The position numbers were made by a program, and so were the translations under genes. A stretch of DNA of 13,556 bases, taken from Chloroflexota bacterium (GTDB taxonomy: Bacteria; Chloroflexota; Limnocylindria; QHBO01). The stretch spans positions 1-13,556 of the forward strand of contig VBJP01000103.1 in NCBI GenBank assembly GCA_005880165.1, read 5' to 3'. A model generated the notes under the pieces. That model did no database searches. It was given only the letters and a program-made list of their open reading frames with translations, and was not told the DNA's origin. This document shows positions 1 to 6,702 of the stretch, one piece after another. How positions within the stretch are numbered: position 1 is the first letter of the stretch; each line of letters starts with the position of its first letter.

Positions 1-462
1 CGTCTGCCGCTCGAGGGCGACGGCCAGGCGCAGGAGACGTGAGAGGACCCACCAGGTCACCCCCAGGGACAGGGCGAAGACGCCGACCGCCAGCAGCGGG
101 TCGACGAGGGGGTCTCTGAAGGCGGCTACGAGCGCCAACAGGCCCAGCGCGCCGAAGCCCGTCAGCGCCGCCGCCCAGCGGAGCGCCGTTCCCGCACGCG
201 CCACGACACCGAGTCCCGCCGAGAGGATCAGCCCTCCGACTGCGACGGCGATCGTCAGGACGGGCTTGTCCGCTTTCCCGAGCAGGCTGACGACGAGCTG
301 CTCGGCGCCGCGAGGCTGAAAACTGATCAGCAGCGCCCCGATCTCGCTGACCGGCGACGGCGCGCCGGGCACGAGCCCGGCGACCAGCTCGGCCACGCCG
401 AGCGCGACGCCACCTGCCAGCAGCCCGACGGCAGCTGCCAAGCCCCACGATCGCACGCGCAC
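1..462 (-). CDS. Membrane-anchor N-terminus of a molybdopterin-dependent oxidoreductase (partial, runs off left edge)
   Basis: About 154 residues are visible, beginning MRVRSWGLAAAVG when the GTG at 462 is read as Met. Four hydrophobic segments lie near residues 5-28, 68-88, 97-114 and 122-141. The stretch VAELVAGLVPGAPSPVSEIG followed by a PRGAEQLVVSLLGKADKP loop is what I recognise from the anchor of membrane-bound sulfite-oxidase-type molybdopterin oxidoreductases of Actinomycetota and Chloroflexota. In those proteins the catalytic Mo-cofactor domain follows the anchor, so here it would lie beyond position 1. No ATG is in frame nearby. GTG 462 is preferred because a -10-like TTCAAT sits exactly 6 bases upstream (469-474), matching the leaderless layout of other genes here; GTG 456 and TTG 480 are alternatives. 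It is divergent from the hydrolase at 555. The catalytic domain is not seen, so the substrate cannot be stated. Confidence 0.72.
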   Translation of the reverse strand, partial: MRVRSWGLAAAVGLLAGGVALGVAELVAGLVPGAPSPVSEIGALLISFQPRGAEQLVVSLLGKADKPVLTIAVAVGGLILSAGLGVVARAGTALRWAAALTGFGALGLLALVAAFRDPLVDPLLAVGVFALSLGVTWWVLSRLLRLAVALERQT

Positions 463-524
463 GCCCGCATTGAACAGCAATTCAACGCGCCGCGTGTGAC
501 CGCTGCATGACTGGTGAACAACGG

Positions 525-547
525 CGATAGGGCGTCACGCGCTATCG
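525..547. promoter_or_regulatory. Near-perfect 23-bp palindrome overlapping the hydrolase promoter
   Basis: The arms CGATAG (525-530) and CTATCG (542-547) are perfect complements. The inner bases continue the symmetry with one mismatch, so 10 of 11 base pairs form around a central C. The right arm overlaps the candidate -10 hexamer TATCGT (543-548) of the gene starting at 555. A dyad over a -10 is the usual position for a repressor operator. It sits in the 92-bp divergent spacer between the molybdoprotein and the hydrolase and could regulate either. A 5' RNA hairpin is less likely, because the transcript would start near 555. Confidence 0.5.
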
Positions 548-548
548 T
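543..548 (+). promoter_or_regulatory. Candidate -10 element TATCGT (leaderless)
   Basis: The hexamer TATCGT fits TANNNT and ends 6 bases before the ATG at 555, placing transcription start at or next to the start codon. No Shine-Dalgarno sequence is needed. No convincing -35 is visible at 16-18 bases. Confidence 0.5.
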
Positions 549-554
549 CGGGGC

Positions 555-1088
555 ATGCCGTTCAGTGTCCTGCTCGCGCCCGGGGCTTCGGGCACGGTCG
601 CGGGGCTCCGCCCCTATCTCGATGGCTTGGCGGCACGCGGCATCGAGGCACGCGGCGTGGAGCTGCCGCGTGGCTCGGTGGAGCGGGCGCTGCCCGTCTA
701 TGCCGCGGCGCTGGAGGCGGCCGGGAAAGCGGCGACGATCATCGGCGGGCATTCGTTCGGCGGACGGGTGGCCAGCCTGCTGGCTGCGGAGCGGAGCGTG
801 GCGGGCCTGATCCTGATGTCGTATCCGCTGCACCGACCCGGTCACCCGGAGCAGTGGCAGTCGAAGACCGAGCATTGGCCGCGCATCCGCAGTCCGGTGC
901 TGCTCCTGTCCGGGGAGTCCGATCCGTTCGCCAAGTTGACCTTGTTGAGGCGCGCCGTCGCGCGGCTGCCCCACGCCGAGCTCGTCACCTACCCGGGAGT
1001 GCGCCACGGCATCGGTCCAGTGCTCGGAGACGCGCTTGAGCGGATCGGCGCCTGGATCGATCGCCTGCCACCCCCACCGGGCGCCTAG
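555..1088 (+). CDS. Small alpha/beta hydrolase (KANL3/Tex30- or dienelactone-hydrolase-like)
   Basis: This 177-residue protein has a compact alpha/beta-hydrolase fold. An oxyanion-type LLAPGASG strand-loop is at residues 6-13, a nucleophile elbow GGHSFGG at 64-70 (Ser67), an acid in LSGESDPFA (Asp123) and a catalytic His in GVRHGIG (His151). The LILMSYPLHRPG segment after the elbow is typical of the KANL3/Tex30-like group of small bacterial hydrolases. There is no signal peptide or membrane segment, so it should be cytoplasmic; the substrate is unknown. The ATG at 555 is supported by the upstream -10 and by the protein beginning directly at the first beta strand. Its TAG (1086-1088) overlaps the stop of the convergent cyclic-nucleotide-binding ORF within CTAG. 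The fold call is firm; the exact family is an inference. Confidence 0.85.
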   Translation: MPFSVLLAPGASGTVAGLRPYLDGLAARGIEARGVELPRGSVERALPVYAAALEAAGKAATIIGGHSFGGRVASLLAAERSVAGLILMSYPLHRPGHPEQWQSKTEHWPRIRSPVLLLSGESDPFAKLTLLRRAVARLPHAELVTYPGVRHGIGPVLGDALERIGAWIDRLPPPPGA

Positions 1089-1483
1089 GCGCGAGCGACG
1101 TCCTCGCTAAGGCGTTCCTGGATCAGACTGTCGGCGACGATCGCGGCCTGCGGGTTGCCGGTCACAGCGCTGAGGAAGTCGAGCTGCCGGAGAGCGAAGG
1201 TCCGCATGGCATCCTCTGCGCGCACCGTGGCCGTTCGCGGCGTCGCATGGAGGAGCGCGATCTCACCAAAGCTGTCCCCCTCTGCCAGGTGACGGACGAT
1301 GGTGCCCGACCTCTCCACCTCGGCGTGCCCGGCGTCGATGATGAAGAACCGATCACCGGGCTCTCCCTGCGTGCAGACCTCCTGGCCGGCGCTGAATCCC
1401 ATCGGCTCAAGGCCGCCGGCGATCTGCTCCACGACGGTCAGCGGCAGCGGCTGGAACATCGCCACTCCTCGCAGCAACCGCAT
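1085..1483 (-). CDS. Cyclic-nucleotide-binding domain, detached C-terminal part of an MFS transporter
   Basis: This is a complete CNB (CAP/Crp-type) domain of about 130 residues. It has the PLPLTVVEQIAGGLEP entry helix, a GEPGDRFFIIDAGHAEV beta-roll, and a phosphate-binding cassette FGEIALLHATPRTATV with the Glu and Arg that hold the cyclic phosphate and ribose. It therefore looks competent to bind cAMP or cGMP. In the MFS-CNB family I recognise, this domain is fused to the transporter through a short cytoplasmic linker. Here it is in the +1 frame relative to the carrier and overlaps it by 77 bases. ATG 1483 is the outer start. ATG 1459 is also plausible because AGGAG lies 5 bases upstream and MFQPLP begins the domain. 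TTG 1489 is possible too. It may be expressed by re-initiation, be a dead remnant, or reflect an assembly error. Confidence 0.8.
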   Translation of the reverse strand: MRLLRGVAMFQPLPLTVVEQIAGGLEPMGFSAGQEVCTQGEPGDRFFIIDAGHAEVERSGTIVRHLAEGDSFGEIALLHATPRTATVRAEDAMRTFALRQLDFLSAVTGNPQAAIVADSLIQERLSEDVARA

Positions 1484-2669
1484 CTGCAACCACAGCCAGG
1501 AGCGGGAGGATGAGCCCTGTCAGCACGAGGCCGCCTCGCAGGCCAGCACGCTGGACGATGAGCGGCGCGGCCAGCGATCCAAGTGCTACACCGAGCATAA
1601 AGACTCCCTCGCAGGCGCCGAACACGCTCGCGCGTACCCGGTTGGGGACGTTTCGCTGGATCAGCGAAAAGATGCCGACGTCGAAGATGGCGTTGCCGAT
1701 CCCGAGCACCGCGAGCACAGCAATCGCGACGATTGCGTTGGGCAGCAAGCCAATGACCGTGATTGGCAGGCCCCACAGCACCAGGCCCAGGAGCGCCGCT
1801 CCAGAGAGGCGGCGCCGACCCGCGAAGGCGGACCCGGCCACGGCGCCCGCGATGCCCCCGAGGCCGATGGCGGCCTGCAGCACGCCGATTCCCTGGTCCC
1901 CGAGCGACATGAGCTGAGCGGCGGCCACGACCAGCATCACCGTCATCGCCCCACGCACGAATGTCTGCACCATCCCGATTCCTGCCAGCACCGCCGCGGA
2001 GGGATGCTCGCGAAGCGCAGCGATGCCGCCAAAGGCACGTCGCCATCCAGTGCGGCGTGACGCAGCTTGGTGCGCGGGCTGCGCTGCGGGACGCACGAGG
2101 CTGATCGCAATCGCAGCCGCCCCGAACGCGACGGCGGGTGCGACGAGAGCAGGTCTCACCCCGAATAGCGCCACCAGCCCTGCCGCGACGGCAGGCCCGA
2201 CCAGGCTCCCGATGTTCTCGCCCGCGCCCGAGACGACGTTGCTGGCGACCAGCTCTTCGGGGGCCCGCGCCAGGGCGGGCAGCAGCGCCGCATTCGAGGG
2301 TCTATGCAGGGTCGCCAGCACCCCTTCCAGCGCGGCCAGCAGAAGGAGCAACGCCGTGCCGCCGCCCGCCCAAGCGACGAGCGCCAGGCACGCCACGACG
2401 ACGCCTCGAGAGGCGTGGACCGCCACCAGCAGCCTGTGGCGTGGCAGGCGGTCAGCCAGACCCGCGATGAACGGCGCGAGCAGGCCGGCCGGGAGGGTCC
2501 GCGCCAGGCTGGCCAGGCCGACCTCGACGATCCCCCCGACCTGGTACGCGTAGACGAGCAGGGCGACCACGAAGGCGCCCTCCGCGCCGATCCCGAGTGC
2601 CCATGCTGTCTCGGCCAGCCGGATCTCCCGGTTCGCGAGGGCCTGGCGCAGCGGGCTCGGCGCTGTCAC
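1407..2669 (-). CDS. MFS transporter, 12 TM, separated from its CNB domain by a frame change
   Basis: The 420-residue reading begins with GTG 2669 (MTAPSPLRQALANREIRLAE), which matches the usual 'LRN.xIRRLExAWA' entry of the MFS-CNB family. A longer upstream reading lacks membrane sequence and crosses the divergent promoter. About 12 hydrophobic segments follow. The loop GLADRLPRHR (70-79) is the MFS motif A position between TM2 and TM3. The last segment, GGLVLTGLILPLLAVVA, corresponds to TM12. After it the frame runs into a low-complexity tail, DAVAARSGDVPAAAADRRG, and stops, while the sensor domain resumes in the +1 frame. The carrier is probably an exporter in the cytoplasmic membrane with unknown cargo. 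It is divergent from the cyclase at 2752. Confidence 0.82.
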   Translation of the reverse strand: MTAPSPLRQALANREIRLAETAWALGIGAEGAFVVALLVYAYQVGGIVEVGLASLARTLPAGLLAPFIAGLADRLPRHRLLVAVHASRGVVVACLALVAWAGGGTALLLLLAALEGVLATLHRPSNAALLPALARAPEELVASNVVSGAGENIGSLVGPAVAAGLVALFGVRPALVAPAVAFGAAAIAISLVRPAAQPAHQAASRRTGWRRAFGGIAALREHPSAAVLAGIGMVQTFVRGAMTVMLVVAAAQLMSLGDQGIGVLQAAIGLGGIAGAVAGSAFAGRRRLSGAALLGLVLWGLPITVIGLLPNAIVAIAVLAVLGIGNAIFDVGIFSLIQRNVPNRVRASVFGACEGVFMLGVALGSLAAPLIVQRAGLRGGLVLTGLILPLLAVVADAVAARSGDVPAAAADRRGADRRRP

Positions 2670-2675
2670 CGCCGC

Positions 2676-2681
2676 ATGATA
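2676..2681 (-). promoter_or_regulatory. Candidate -10 element TATCAT of the MFS gene (leaderless)
   Basis: Read on the minus strand, TATCAT is followed by six bases (GCGGCG) and then GTG 2669. This supports both the start choice and a leaderless transcript. It lies in the 82-bp divergent spacer shared with the cyclase. Confidence 0.5.
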
Positions 2682-2738
2682 GGAGTCTGGATTCGGGGTT
2701 CCTACACCCTGGCGAGCTGCCCGTTTCCCCGGGCCGGG

Positions 2739-2744
2739 TACACT
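2739..2744 (+). promoter_or_regulatory. Candidate -10 element TACACT of the cyclase gene (leaderless)
   Basis: TACACT ends 7 bases before ATG 2752, with no Shine-Dalgarno between. The two -10 elements of the divergent genes are about 60 bp apart, so one bound regulator could affect both. Confidence 0.5.
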
Positions 2745-2751
2745 CCGGCAT

Positions 2752-5700
2752 ATGACGGCACCGAGCATGGTCGTCTGCCCGAGCTGCGGAGAAGGGAACC
2801 CCGCGACGTTGCGCACATGCGCCAACTGCGGATCGCCCCTCCCTAGACAAGATCACACGATGCGACAGATGCATCGGGTGATAACGATCGTGACGTCCGA
2901 CTGGAAGGGCTCGACGAGCCTGGGCGAGCAGCTCGACGCAGAGTCGCTGCGGGAGGTACAGACGCGCTACTTCGATGAGATGCGCACTGTGTTCGAGTCC
3001 CACGGTGGCACCATCGAAAAGATCATTGGCGACGCCATCGTCGTTGTATTCGGCCTACCTGTGCTCCACGAGGACGATGCGCTCCGGGCCGTCGCGGCGG
3101 CGGCCGAAAGCCTTCGCACCCTCGCCAGCCTGAACGACCAGTTCGCGCAGGTATACGGCATTCGCTTGCTGGTCAGAACGGGGATCGCGACGGGCGAGGT
3201 GGTTCTCGAAGAGGAGGGCTCGGGCCAGCACGTGCTCAGTGGGGCGGTGAGTGTTACCGCCACGGCGATGGAGCAGAGCGCGCCCCCCGATGAAGTGCTC
3301 CTTGCTCCATCCACGTACCGGCAGATACGCGATCTCGTCAAGGTCGAGGCCTTGCCCGCCATTACGCCTAAGGGAGCCCCACAGCCGGTGACACCGTATC
3401 GGCTGCTTGCTATCTCCGCGGACGCCGAGCGAGCGGTACGCGAAGCCGAGAAGTCGGACGCCGAAACAGCCGGGAAACTGTGCGCGTCCTGCGGAGCGGA
3501 CAATCCGGCGGATCTGGTGACGTGCGGAAGCTGTGGAGCATCCCTTGCGCGGGTGGTCGCGGCACAGGAGCGCCGTAAGACGGTAACCATCGTGTTTGCC
3601 AACCCTCGGCCGGTTGTAGCAGATGCCTCCTCCGAACGACGCGGGGCAGTGCGCGAAGTGGTCACCCGCTACTTCGCCGTCATGCGTCCCATTCTCGAGA
3701 AGCACGGCGGGACCGTTGAAAAGTTCATCGGCGATGCGGTAATGGCCGTCTTCGGCCTACCTGTGCTCCACGAGGACGATGCGCTCCGGGCTTCCCGCGC
3801 AGCTCTGGAGATGCAGGCGGCGCTCCCGGCACTGAACGTCGAGCTTGGATCTGCATGGAACGTGACGGTGGAGCACCAGATCGGGGTCAACACCGGCGAA
3901 GTGATCGCCGGCGACGCGAGCCTGGGCCAGCGCCTGGTCACCGGCGACGCCGTCAACGTCGCAGCCCGGCTGGAACAGGCCGCGTCGGCCGAGGAAGTCC
4001 TGATCGGCGAGCTGACTCACCGCCTGGTGCGCGATGCAGTGACGGTAGAGCCAGTCGAGCCGCTTCAGCTCAAGGGCAAAGCCGAACACGTCCCCGCCTA
4101 TCGACTTCTGTCGGTCTCCCGCGCAGTTGAGGGATTCCGGCGCCGCCAGGACGCTCCGATGGTCGGGCGCGAGGGCGAGATGGCTGCGCTCAGCGAAATC
4201 TTCCAGCGGTGCCGGAATGAGCGGGCCGGTCGCATGGCCACTGTGATTGCCGATGCCGGCACGGGGAAAAGCCGACTGATACGCGAGTTCGTCGATGCGT
4301 GCGACACGACCTCGTTGGTGCTCCGGGGACGCTGCCTACCATACGGTGAAGGCATCACCTTCTGGCCGCTCGTGGAGGCAGCACGCGCGGCTGCCGGCAT
4401 CGAGCCAGCCGACACTCCCGATCAAGGCGTCGCGAAGCTGCGCGCCTTCATCCACGACACCGCCGTGGCGGATCGGATCGCTGCCGCCATTGGGCTGACG
4501 ACGGAGCAGTTCGGCGTTCAGGAGATCTTCTGGGCCACGCGCAAGATGCTCGAGCAGCTCGCCGTCGACCGGACCGCGATCTGGGTGATCGACGACATCC
4601 ACTGGGCTGAGCAGACGCTGTTGGATCTGATTGTGTATCTGCTGGAACAGACCCCGGCGCCAGTTCTGCTTCTGTGCAGCTCGCGGCATGACATCCTCGA
4701 AACGCATTCAGATTGGGCGCTTCGCTCCGACAGCGTGCGTCTTGTCCTTCAGCCGCTGAGCGACGCGGACGCGGCCCAGGTTGTTCAGAACCTGCTCGGA
4801 AAGGCAGGGATAGCGGGTCAAGTTCAGAATCGCATCGTCCGAGCAGCCGAAGGCAATCCACTCTACGTGGAGCAGATGCTCTCGATGCTGATCGACTCGG
4901 GGAGCCTTCAGTCGATCGAGGGCCGCTGGGAGCCAGCCGTCGACCTCGCCGACATCGTCGTGCCCCCCACGATCCAGGCGCTACTCGCATCGCGCCTGGA
5001 CCTCCTTGCGCCGGACGAGCGGGCTGTCATCGAGCCGGCTTCGGTCATCGGCCTCGAATTCGCAGAGGCGGCCGTCAAGGAGCTCGCTCCCCGAGAGATC
5101 CAGAAAGTCGTCACGGCCCACCTCCAAGCCATGGCGCGCAAGCAGCTCGTGAGACCTGGCTCGACGAATGTGGATGACGCCAGCTTCCGGTTCATGCACA
5201 TTCTGATCAAGGACGCCGCGTACAGCGGCCTCCTGAAGCGCACGCGCGCCGTGTTCCACGAGCGCTTCGCCCAATGGGCGGATCGGATCAACCGCGAACG
5301 GGGCCGGTCGCAGGAGTACGAGGAGATCCTGGGCTATCACCTCGAGCAGGCGTACCTATTTCTCGGCGAGCTCGGCCCACGCAACGCCCACGGAGTTGAT
5401 GTTGGCGTCCGCGCATCAACCCTGTTGGCGTCGGCAGGTCGCCGCGCCCTGGCCCGGGGCGATGCACCGGCTGCGGTCAACCTTCTCCGACGGTCGGCCG
5501 CGTCTCGGGGCGAGGCCGATGTCGAGCGCCTTCCCATCCTCTTGGATCTGGCAGAGGCCATGCGCGAGCTTGGCGCGTTCGACGAGGCCCTCGCGGTAGT
5601 CCGCGAGGTGCTCGACGCAGCGAAGACTCTTGGACAAGAGGTGCTGGTCCGCAAGGCGCGCCTCGTCCAGCTCTACCTCCAGATCTATGCGGGCCAGACC

Positions 5701-6657
5701 GATGGAACCGGCGACTGGACCAGCACCGCGCGACGCGAGGTCGAAGAGGCGATTCCGGTCTTCGAACGCGTTAACGACGAGGACGGCCTAGCTCGTGCCT
5801 GGAATGTCGAGGCCGTCCGGGCGGGGAATGCCGCACGGTGGGCCGAGATGGCGGATGCGCTCGAGAACGTCATGCGTCACGTGCGGCGGAGCGGCCGCGC
5901 CGCGGCGTCCCGGTCACCATCGGCGACCGCAATCGCTCTTCTCTATGGACCAACCCCCGTCTCCGAGGCGATCGCCCGTTGCACCGCGCTGGCGGAGCAC
6001 ACCACCTCGGACCAGATAGCGCTGTCGGTTATCAACGATCAGCTGGCGCAGCTGCATGCCATGCGAGGCGATTTCGATCAAGCACGGACACTCTATAAGC
6101 GAGGACGCGCGACCCTGGAGGACCTTGGCGCTCGCATTCTGGCTGCCTCGAACTCGATCGACGCGGCACGAGTCGAGCTCCTGGCTGCCGACTACCCCGC
6201 CGCCGTGCGGGAGCTGCGGCGGGGGTACGACGAACTGAACGCCGCTGGTGAGAAGTATCTCCTGTCCACGGTGGGTGGACTGCTCGCGCGTGCGCTTGCC
6301 CTTGAGGGTTCGTTCGAGGAGTCGGAGGCACTTACCCGTGTGATGGAGGAGCTCGCGGCGGCGGACGATGTCGACGCACAGGCCATGTGGCGCGGTGTCC
6401 GGGGCCGGGTCGTTGCGCAGCGGGGCGAGGTGTCCGAAGGACGGCGGTTCGCCATCGAGGCTGTCGCTCTGCGACGGCAGTCAGATGCCCTCGCACTCCT
6501 CGCCGAAGCGTTGACGGACCTGGCGGAGGTTGAACGCCTGGGCGGAGATCACCGGGCGGCCCACGCCGCGCTCGCCGAGGCGGTCGCCCTTCTCAAGCGG
6601 AAGGGTGACCTTGTCTCGGCGAATCGCCTGAGCCTGCTTCTTTTCCAACCAACCTGA
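2752..6657 (+). CDS. Tandem class III nucleotide cyclase with zinc ribbons, AAA/STAND ATPase and TPR-like region
   Basis: The 1301-residue product reads as a duplicated module plus a long C-terminal signalling half. Zinc ribbon 1 is CPSC...CANC (9-26) and cyclase domain 1 spans about 41-220. Zinc ribbon 2 is CASC...CGSC (244-261) and cyclase domain 2 about 275-455. A P-loop ATPase follows, with Walker A DAGTGKSR (501-508; first Gly of the motif replaced by Ala500) and Walker B WVIDDIHWAE (611-620). From about 880 to the end are TPR-like helices. Cyclase 1 keeps both metal Asp residues (D50, D94) and K90, but GDAVNVAAR is replaced by GAVSVTATA, losing the transition-state Asn and Arg. Cyclase 2 keeps D328, K324, N402 and R406 but has FAN (N283) in place of FAD and has lost the GST turn. 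One composite site is therefore predicted. It is a soluble cytoplasmic protein of the AAA-TPR cyclase family; its stimulus is unknown. Confidence 0.9.
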   Translation: MTAPSMVVCPSCGEGNPATLRTCANCGSPLPRQDHTMRQMHRVITIVTSDWKGSTSLGEQLDAESLREVQTRYFDEMRTVFESHGGTIEKIIGDAIVVVFGLPVLHEDDALRAVAAAAESLRTLASLNDQFAQVYGIRLLVRTGIATGEVVLEEEGSGQHVLSGAVSVTATAMEQSAPPDEVLLAPSTYRQIRDLVKVEALPAITPKGAPQPVTPYRLLAISADAERAVREAEKSDAETAGKLCASCGADNPADLVTCGSCGASLARVVAAQERRKTVTIVFANPRPVVADASSERRGAVREVVTRYFAVMRPILEKHGGTVEKFIGDAVMAVFGLPVLHEDDALRASRAALEMQAALPALNVELGSAWNVTVEHQIGVNTGEVIAGDASLGQRLVTGDAVNVAARLEQAASAEEVLIGELTHRLVRDAVTVEPVEPLQLKGKAEHVPAYRLLSVSRAVEGFRRRQDAPMVGREGEMAALSEIFQRCRNERAGRMATVIADAGTGKSRLIREFVDACDTTSLVLRGRCLPYGEGITFWPLVEAARAAAGIEPADTPDQGVAKLRAFIHDTAVADRIAAAIGLTTEQFGVQEIFWATRKMLEQLAVDRTAIWVIDDIHWAEQTLLDLIVYLLEQTPAPVLLLCSSRHDILETHSDWALRSDSVRLVLQPLSDADAAQVVQNLLGKAGIAGQVQNRIVRAAEGNPLYVEQMLSMLIDSGSLQSIEGRWEPAVDLADIVVPPTIQALLASRLDLLAPDERAVIEPASVIGLEFAEAAVKELAPREIQKVVTAHLQAMARKQLVRPGSTNVDDASFRFMHILIKDAAYSGLLKRTRAVFHERFAQWADRINRERGRSQEYEEILGYHLEQAYLFLGELGPRNAHGVDVGVRASTLLASAGRRALARGDAPAAVNLLRRSAASRGEADVERLPILLDLAEAMRELGAFDEALAVVREVLDAAKTLGQEVLVRKARLVQLYLQIYAGQTDGTGDWTSTARREVEEAIPVFERVNDEDGLARAWNVEAVRAGNAARWAEMADALENVMRHVRRSGRAAASRSPSATAIALLYGPTPVSEAIARCTALAEHTTSDQIALSVINDQLAQLHAMRGDFDQARTLYKRGRATLEDLGARILAASNSIDAARVELLAADYPAAVRELRRGYDELNAAGEKYLLSTVGGLLARALALEGSFEESEALTRVMEELAAADDVDAQAMWRGVRGRVVAQRGEVSEGRRFAIEAVALRRQSDALALLAEALTDLAEVERLGGDHRAAHAALAEAVALLKRKGDLVSANRLSLLLFQPT
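3049..3089 (+). repeat. 41-bp exact repeat, copy 1 (cyclase domain 1)
   Basis: This block encodes FGLPVLHEDDALR. It is identical base for base to 3751-3791, including third positions and an uncommon CTA leucine codon, whereas flanking sequence differs at many sites. The offset is exactly 702 bases (234 codons). Confidence 0.85.
3751..3791 (+). repeat. 41-bp exact repeat, copy 2 (cyclase domain 2)
   Basis: This block is identical to 3049-3089 and lies at the equivalent place in the second cyclase domain. It is bounded by a C/A difference on the left and a T/C difference on the right. Confidence 0.85.
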
Positions 6658-6677
6658 CGGGAGGCGCCGCCACGCGG
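6652..6677 (+). repeat. 3'-end intergenic element, copy 1 (ACCTGACGG...CGCCACGCGG)
   Basis: Two conserved blocks, ACCTGACGG (6652-6660) and CGCCACGCGG (6668-6677), 7 bases apart, recur at 12074-12097 with a 5-base gap. The second block forms a short CCGC-CAC-GCGG hairpin. Both copies sit just at the 3' end of a gene. Confidence 0.4.
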
Positions 6678-6702
6678 CCTCTACCCGGGGCCGGCCGTCA
6701 GG
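6653..6702. terminator. Candidate bidirectional terminator with stop codons in both arms
   Basis: The 8-bp arms CCTGACGG (6653-6660) and CCGTCAGG (6695-6702) are perfect complements around a GC-rich centre that contains a smaller hairpin, GCCGC-CAC-GCGGC (6666-6678). The TGA of the cyclase gene lies in the left arm, and the TGA of the convergent DUF11 gene lies in the right arm. No T-tract follows on either side, so intrinsic termination is only a possibility. Confidence 0.4.

Larger units (their letters stand above)
2776..4116 (+). repeat. Tandem duplication of a zinc ribbon plus cyclase module inside the gene
   Basis: Copy 1 runs from the first zinc-ribbon Cys (2776) to the YRLLAI end of cyclase 1 (about 3414). 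Copy 2 runs from 3481 to YRLLSV (about 4116). Corresponding positions are about 702-705 bases apart. Both copies share the order CxxC-CxxC, cyclase, then PYRLL/AYRLL. The proteins are clearly diverged, except for the GLPVLHEDDALRA stretch. Confidence 0.75.

Noticed and set aside
327..1007. Long minus-strand open frame across the hydrolase and molybdoprotein promoter region
   Set aside because: It is antisense to a hydrolase with a full triad, its translation is arginine-rich with no motif, and it overlaps the divergent promoter.
1299..2060. 253-codon plus-strand open frame opposite the MFS gene
   Set aside because: It is rich in His, Arg, Asp and Gln with no fold pattern, as expected for the complement of a membrane-protein gene in GC-rich DNA.
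2670..2825. N-terminal extension of the MFS protein to 2825
   Set aside because: The added 52 residues have no membrane sequence and no family match, and would overlap the divergent cyclase start. GTG 2669 has its own -10.
3595..3640. Frameshift to explain the odd FANPRPVVADASSERRG segment of cyclase 2
   Set aside because: The segment is the same length as in normal cyclases (27 residues from FAD/FAN to RYF) and the frame is intact on both sides, so it is substitution rather than a shift.
3046..3791. Transposon-type direct repeat
   Set aside because: The repeated block lies in frame at equivalent places of two homologous domains, so duplication with conversion explains it; there are no terminal inverted repeats or transposase.
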